DNA of 64,000 nt. Origin: Pseudomonadota bacterium (GTDB taxonomy: Bacteria; Pseudomonadota; Alphaproteobacteria; Acetobacterales; Acetobacteraceae). The notes under the pieces are model-generated. The model was given only the letters and a program-made list of their open reading frames with translations, searched no databases and was not told the DNA's origin. Location: assembly GCA_021801255.1 (NCBI GenBank), contig JAJYYH010000001.1, positions 1 to 64,000 of the forward strand, given 5' to 3'. Shown here piece by piece: positions 59,747-64,000 of this stretch (positions are counted from its first letter, which is position 1; every line of letters starts with the position of its first letter). Made by a program: the position numbers and the translations under genes.

Positions 59747-60859
59747 TCAGGCACCGAGTTTGTCGAGCTCCCGCACCACCGCCTCACCCATCACCTGCGT
59801 GCTCACCTTAGCGCAATGCTTGGCCATGATATCGGCGGTGCGCAGGCCGCTTGCCAGCACCGTGGTACAGGCGTTCTCGATCAGCCGCGCCTCATCATCC
59901 ATGGCAAAGGAATAGCGCAGCAGCATCGCGAAACTCAGAATCTGCGCGAGTGGGTTGGCGATGCCCTTGCCGGCGATATCGGGCGCGCTGCCGTGGATCG
60001 GCTCGTAGAGCGCGTGGCGCCGCCCGCTCCCGTCGAGCCCGCCGATCGTAGCCGAGGGCAGCATGCCGAGGCTTCCCGTCAGCATCGAGGCGAGATCGGA
60101 GAGCAGATCACCAAAGAGATTGGTGGTGACGATGACATCAAACTGGCGCGGATTGCGCACCAACTGCATCGCGCAGTTATCGGCATACATATGTGTCAAT
60201 TCGACATCGGCGAATTCGCGCTGATGCAGTGCGGTGACGACCTGGCGCCACAACAGGCCGGTTTCCATCACGTTCGCTTTCTCGACGCTGCACACGCGGC
60301 GCTGGCGTTTGCGTGCGAGATCGAAGGCAACGCGAGCCACCCGCTCGATCTCGTCGGTGGTGTAGACTTCCGTGTTGATGGCGCGCTGTTTGCCGTTGGC
60401 GAGCGTCTCGATGCCACGCGGTTCGCCGAAATAGATGCCCCCTGTGCTCTCGCGCACGATCATCAGGTCAAGCCCGCGTATCACCTCCGCTTTCAGCGTG
60501 CTCGCTTCGACTAATGGGTCGAACACCACCGCCGGGCGAAGATTGGCGAACAGGCCAAGTTCGCGGCGCAGCGTGAGAATGGCGATCTCAGGGCGCATAT
60601 CGAAGCCGAGTTTGTCCCATTTCGGCCCGCCCACCGAGCCGAACAGCACCGCATCGACGCTTTTAGCCTTTTCCACGGTTTCAGGAGAGATCGGCGTGCC
60701 ACGCGCATCGATCGCGGCGCCGCCGACGAGGTCATCGGAAATTTCGAAGCGCACGCCGCGCCGGCGCTCCATCCAGTCGATCACCCGCCAGACCTCGTGC
60801 ATGACCTCGGGCCCGATGCCATCACCCGGCAGGACAAGCAGTTGTTTATTGGCGGACAT
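59747..60859 (-). CDS. leuB: 3-isopropylmalate dehydrogenase
   Basis: 370 residues. It oxidises and decarboxylates 3-isopropylmalate with NAD, the third step of leucine synthesis. [20 protein letters not shown] at the start, [14 protein letters not shown] for substrate binding, [17 protein letters not shown] with the conserved Lys, and [12 protein letters not shown] with the metal Asp residues are all visible. The ATG at 60859 opens [11 protein letters not shown] with AAGGAA nine bases upstream; the longer frame runs antiparallel through leuD-encoded sequence. It follows leuD by 13 bases. Confidence 0.96.
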   Translation of the reverse strand: MSANKQLLVLPGDGIGPEVMHEVWRVIDWMERRRGVRFEISDDLVGGAAIDARGTPISPETVEKAKSVDAVLFGSVGGPKWDKLGFDMRPEIAILTLRRELGLFANLRPAVVFDPLVEASTLKAEVIRGLDLMIVRESTGGIYFGEPRGIETLANGKQRAINTEVYTTDEIERVARVAFDLARKRQRRVCSVEKANVMETGLLWRQVVTALHQREFADVELTHMYADNCAMQLVRNPRQFDVIVTTNLFGDLLSDLASMLTGSLGMLPSATIGGLDGSGRRHALYEPIHGSAPDIAGKGIANPLAQILSFAMLLRYSFAMDDEARLIENACTTVLASGLRTADIMAKHCAKVSTQVMGEAVVRELDKLGA

Positions 60860-60872
60860 GGAAATTTCCTTG

Positions 60873-61499
60873 CTAAACTGGTGCGATTGCCGGCAGCCAG
60901 GGCTGCGCCGCGCGCCGCGCCTCCTCGAAGCTCGTGATGCGGGCTTCGTGCCGCAGGGTCTGGCCGATATCATCGAGACCGTTGAGCAGAGAATGTTTGC
61001 GGAACGGATTGATATCAAAATAAATTTCTTCGCCGTTCGGCCGCACCACCACTTGGCGCGCGAGATCGATGGTGAGCCGCGCATTGTCGCCCTGGCTCGC
61101 ATCCCCGATCAAGGTGTCGATCACCGCGCGTGGCAGGCGGATCGGCAGGATGCCGTTCTTGAAGCAATTGTTGTAGAAAATATCAGCGAAGTCAGGCGCG
61201 ATCACGGCGCGGATGCCAAAATCGAGGAGTGCCCAGGGCGCGTGCTCGCGGGACGAGCCGCAGCCGAAATTCTCATGTGCGATCAGAATTTGGGCGCGCC
61301 GGTAGGGCTCGCGGTTCAGCACGAAATCCGCACGCTCGCGGCCTTCCACGTCATAGCGCAGCGTGTCGAACAGATGCACACCCAAGCCGCTACGGCGGAT
61401 GGTTTTCAGGAAACGCGCTGGAATGATCTTGTCGGTATCGACATTGGCGAGCGGCAAGGGGGCCGCGATGGCGGTGAGCGTGGTGAATTTTTCCATCAT
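60873..61499 (-). CDS. leuD: 3-isopropylmalate dehydratase small subunit
   Basis: 208 residues, standard for Leu[41 protein letters not shown] and [20 protein letters not shown] are its signature segments. With LeuC it isomerises 2- to 3-isopropylmalate. The start at 61499 overlaps the leuC stop by four bases (ATGA); a second ATG follows at once. The open frame before it is the wrong-frame reading of leuC. Confidence 0.96.
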   Translation of the reverse strand: MMEKFTTLTAIAAPLPLANVDTDKIIPARFLKTIRRSGLGVHLFDTLRYDVEGRERADFVLNREPYRRAQILIAHENFGCGSSREHAPWALLDFGIRAVIAPDFADIFYNNCFKNGILPIRLPRAVIDTLIGDASQGDNARLTIDLARQVVVRPNGEEIYFDINPFRKHSLLNGLDDIGQTLRHEARITSFEEARRAAQPWLPAIAPV

Positions 61500-62908
61500 A
61501 AGAACTCCCGGACATCGGCGAGCCTTCCGGTGATCGCGGCGGCAGCCGCCATGGCCGGCGAGACCAGATGGGTGCGTCCGCCCGGCCCCTGGCGGCCCTC
61601 GAAATTGCGGTTCGAAGTGCTCGCCGAGCGCTGGCCGGGGGCGAGCTTGTCGGGGTTCATCCCGAGACACATCGAGCAGCCGGGCTCGCGCCACTCGAAG
61701 CCGGCATCGAGAAGGACACGATCGAGCCCCTCCGCCTCGGCCTGTTTTTTCACCAGGCCGGAGCCCGGCACCACCAGTGCGCGCACATTGGCTGCCACCC
61801 GACGCCCTTTGGCGATGGCGGCAGCGGCGCGGATATCCTCGATGCGGCCATTGGTGCAACTGCCGATGAAGACAACATCGATCGCAACCTCAGCCAATTT
61901 CTGCCCCGGCGCGAGGCCCATATAGGCGAGCATGCGCGACAGTTGCGCTCGCTTCGCACCATCCGGCTCGGCCTTCGGATCAGGCACCGCGCCGGTGATC
62001 GGCGCCACCGTCTCGGGGCTGGTGCCCCAGGTGACCATCGGCGCGATCTCTGAGGCATTCAGCCGCACCACCTTGTCGAATGGCGCGCCCGGGTCGGAGG
62101 CGAGGCTCCGCCAATAGGTGCAGGCGCGGGCGAAATTTTCACCCCGCGGCGCGTAGGGCCGGCCTGCGATCCAGGTGAAAGTGGTTTCATCCGGCGCGAT
62201 CAGCCCGGCGCGCGCGCCCGCCTCGATCGACATGTTGCACACCGTCATGCGCCCCGCCATATCGAGTTCGCGCACCGCTTCGCCGGCATATTCAATGACA
62301 TGGCCGGTGCCGCCGGCAGTGCCGATGCACCCGATGATGGCAAGGATCAGATCCTTCGCCGTCGTGCCAGGCGGCAGCCGTCCGGAAACCTCAATCAGCA
62401 TGTTTTGAGCCGGCTGCTGCAACAATGTCTGGGTCGCCAGCACATGCTCGACCTCGGAGGTGCCAATGCCGAAGGCGAGCGCGCCCAACGCGCCATGCGT
62501 CGAGGTATGGCTATCGCCGCAAACCACGGTCATGCCGGGCAGGATGATGCCTTGCTCGGGGCCGATGACATGGACGATCCCCTGACGTTCATCGAGGAGT
62601 GGAAAATAGGGCACACCAAATTCGGCGACATTCTTCTCCAGCGTTTCAACCTGGATGCGGCTTTCTTCCTCGCTGATGCCTGCTCGGCGATCCGAGGTCG
62701 GCACATTATGATCGACCACCGCGATTGTCGCTTCCGGGCGGCGCACGGCGCGGCCCGCGGCGCGCAGCCCCTCGAAAGCCTGCGGGCTGGTCACCTCATG
62801 GACAAGATGGCGGTCGATATAGAGGATGCAGGTGCCGTCCGGAAGCCGCTCGACCACATGGGCGTCCCAGATCTTGTCGAACAGGGTGCGGGGTTTGGCT
62901 CCGGACAT
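61496..62908 (-). CDS. leuC: 3-isopropylmalate dehydratase large subunit
   Basis: 470 residues, an aconitase-type [4Fe-4S] enzyme. [20 protein letters not shown], the cluster cysteines in [18 protein letters not shown] and [16 protein letters not shown], and [20 protein letters not shown] at the start identify it. AAGGAAAAG precedes the ATG. It begins 11 bases after rplS, so leucine genes share the trmD-rplS transcript, as in other Rhodospirillales. Confidence 0.97.
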   Translation of the reverse strand: MSGAKPRTLFDKIWDAHVVERLPDGTCILYIDRHLVHEVTSPQAFEGLRAAGRAVRRPEATIAVVDHNVPTSDRRAGISEEESRIQVETLEKNVAEFGVPYFPLLDERQGIVHVIGPEQGIILPGMTVVCGDSHTSTHGALGALAFGIGTSEVEHVLATQTLLQQPAQNMLIEVSGRLPPGTTAKDLILAIIGCIGTAGGTGHVIEYAGEAVRELDMAGRMTVCNMSIEAGARAGLIAPDETTFTWIAGRPYAPRGENFARACTYWRSLASDPGAPFDKVVRLNASEIAPMVTWGTSPETVAPITGAVPDPKAEPDGAKRAQLSRMLAYMGLAPGQKLAEVAIDVVFIGSCTNGRIEDIRAAAAIAKGRRVAANVRALVVPGSGLVKKQAEAEGLDRVLLDAGFEWREPGCSMCLGMNPDKLAPGQRSASTSNRNFEGRQGPGGRTHLVSPAMAAAAAITGRLADVREFL

Positions 62909-62919
62909 GCGCTTTTCCT

Positions 62920-63333
62920 TTATTCGGCGGCATCCTGCTGAGGGGCGGCGGACGGCGGCGCGTCAGGCTCGATGACGCGGGCCTTCTCGGCGATGCGAGC
63001 GGATTTTCCCGAGCGACCGCGCAGGTAATAGAGCTTGGCGCGCCGCACATCGCCGCGGCGGACCACATGGATCTCGGCGATCGTCGGCGCGTAGAGCGGA
63101 AACACGCGCTCCACCCCCTCGCCGTAGCTGATTTTGCGCACGGTGAAGTTGCTGTTGAGGCCTTTGTTGGACCGCGCGATGCACACCCCCTCGAAAGCCT
63201 GGGTGCGGGTGCGCTCACCCTCCACCACCTTGACCGAGACACGGAGCGTATCGCCGGCGGCAAACTCCGGCACCGGGCGGGCAGCGCTGAGGCGGGCGAT
63301 CTCGCCGGCCTCGAATTCCTGAATGACGTTCAT
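62920..63333 (-). CDS. rplS: 50S ribosomal protein L19
   Basis: 137 residues, slightly longer than the 115-residue bacterial norm because of an acidic/Pro tail ([16 protein letters not shown]). The conserved body is intact: [60 protein letters not shown] and [16 protein letters not shown]. It lies at the subunit interface of the ribosome. It follows trmD by 30 bases, the universal arrangement. Confidence 0.97.
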   Translation of the reverse strand: MNVIQEFEAGEIARLSAARPVPEFAAGDTLRVSVKVVEGERTRTQAFEGVCIARSNKGLNSNFTVRKISYGEGVERVFPLYAPTIAEIHVVRRGDVRRAKLYYLRGRSGKSARIAEKARVIEPDAPPSAAPQQDAAE

Positions 63334-63363
63334 GGGGGGGAAATCCTCTTTCTTACGGTTTTC

Positions 63364-64000
63364 TTACGGCGCATCCGCGGCACTGGCAACTGGCGCCGTG
63401 AGCGTGCCGGATGGGTATTGGCGGGCCTGGAATTCGGCCCAGAGATCGGGGCGACGGGCGCGGGTCAGGCGCTCGGCCTCCGCCCGCCGCCATGCGGCGA
63501 TGGCGCCGTGATCGCCCGAGAGCAGAATGTCCGGCACGCGCCTTTCCTGCCACGCCGCCGGGCGGGTATAGTGCGGGTATTCAAGAAGGCCCGCGGAAAA
63601 ACTTTCCTCCTCGGCGCTTGCCGCCGCCCCCATCACGCCCGGCAACAGGCGCACGCAGGCATCGAGCACGACAAGGGCCGCCGGCTCGCCGCCCGAGAGC
63701 ACGTAATCGCCGATCGAGACCTCCCGCATGGCGCGCGCCTCGATCACCCGCTGATCAACCCCCTCGTAGCGCCCGCAAAGCAGGATCACGCCCGGACCGG
63801 CGGCAAGCTCGCGGGCCATCGCCTGGGTGAATCGCGCCCCACGCGGGGTAAGACAAAGGATCGGCCGACCATCGGCGAGGGCATCCACGGCGCGGTCGAT
63901 GACATCGGCGCGCAGCACCATCCCGGCCCCGCCGCCGAAGGGCGTGTCATCGACGCTGCGATGGCGGTCGGTGGCGAAGGCGCGAATATCATGGGCCGCC
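63364..64000 (-). CDS. trmD: tRNA (guanine-37-N1)-methyltransferase, 5' end outside the window
   Basis: The last 212 residues are visible. They carry [19 protein letters not shown], the SAM-binding trefoil knot [20 protein letters not shown] and [20 protein letters not shown], and the helical C-terminal domain ([17 protein letters not shown]). It methylates G37 of tRNAs and so prevents +1 frameshifting. The gene continues upstream beyond base 64000. The in-frame ATG at 63921 is internal, not the start. Confidence 0.95.
   Translation of the reverse strand, partial: AAHDIRAFATDRHRSVDDTPFGGGAGMVLRADVIDRAVDALADGRPILCLTPRGARFTQAMARELAAGPGVILLCGRYEGVDQRVIEARAMREVSIGDYVLSGGEPAALVVLDACVRLLPGVMGAAASAEEESFSAGLLEYPHYTRPAAWQERRVPDILLSGDHGAIAAWRRAEAERLTRARRPDLWAEFQARQYPSGTLTAPVASAADAP

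Overview
The window is GC-rich chromosomal DNA from an alphaproteobacterium. The gene content and order (trmD-rplS-leuC-leuD-leuB, divergent ubiG/lysC, rodZ-ispG-hisS-prfA, rsmB next to a heparinase-like gene) point to the Rhodospirillales, most likely an Acetobacteraceae-type heterotroph. The family assignment is inference from gene order and protein style, not from a marker comparison.

Layout. 1-8.7 kb (minus strand): a three-gene overlapping cluster (sulfotransferase, flippase-like membrane protein, lipoprotein with two tandem DUF799-like halves), then parC, recO and a large unrecognised protein. 8.8-13.1 kb (plus): an acyl-CoA dehydrogenase/CoA-transferase pair, a DUF347 membrane protein and a glycosyltransferase; two copies of a ~100-bp palindromic repeat flank the last two. 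13.1-27.0 kb (minus): xthA, an FAH-family hydrolase, a C26 amidotransferase-like hydrolase, a LolA-like carrier, an MFS transporter, then prfA, hisS, ispG, rodZ, ptsP, a nitronate monooxygenase-like gene and lysC. 27.0-33.8 kb (plus): ubiG, acetoacetate decarboxylase plus 3-hydroxybutyrate dehydrogenase, hslO, a lipoprotein and ftsK.

33.9-42.2 kb is a complete 2-deoxyribose utilisation locus. A DeoR-type repressor gene diverges from deoC, an RbsABC-like ABC importer with two permeases, a DUF4432 mutarotase-like gene and a deoxyribokinase, with a clear inverted-repeat operator in the divergent gap. 42.3-50.4 kb holds rsmB, a heparinase II/III-family gene, a second acyl-CoA dehydrogenase, a DUF1499 lipoprotein, an SbmA/YddA-like ABC protein, an HU-like protein with a histone-like tail, and a lipoprotein.

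50.86-59.65 kb is the accessory region: an 8.7-kb element integrated in a tRNA-Arg(ACG) gene. Exact 49-bp direct repeats bound it and the intact tRNA stands at the right end. It carries a tyrosine integrase, an AlpA-like HTH protein, a prim-pol, a DUF3987 ATPase, a possible small-terminase-like (DUF5681-like) protein, and a string of translationally coupled small unknown genes, but no capsid, portal, tail or large terminase gene. It looks like a phage-satellite-type island. A 330-bp non-coding stretch in its middle is dense with inverted and direct repeats and contains a consensus -10 box. A decayed serine recombinase lies directly outside its left end. The window closes with leuB, leuD, leuC, rplS and a truncated trmD.
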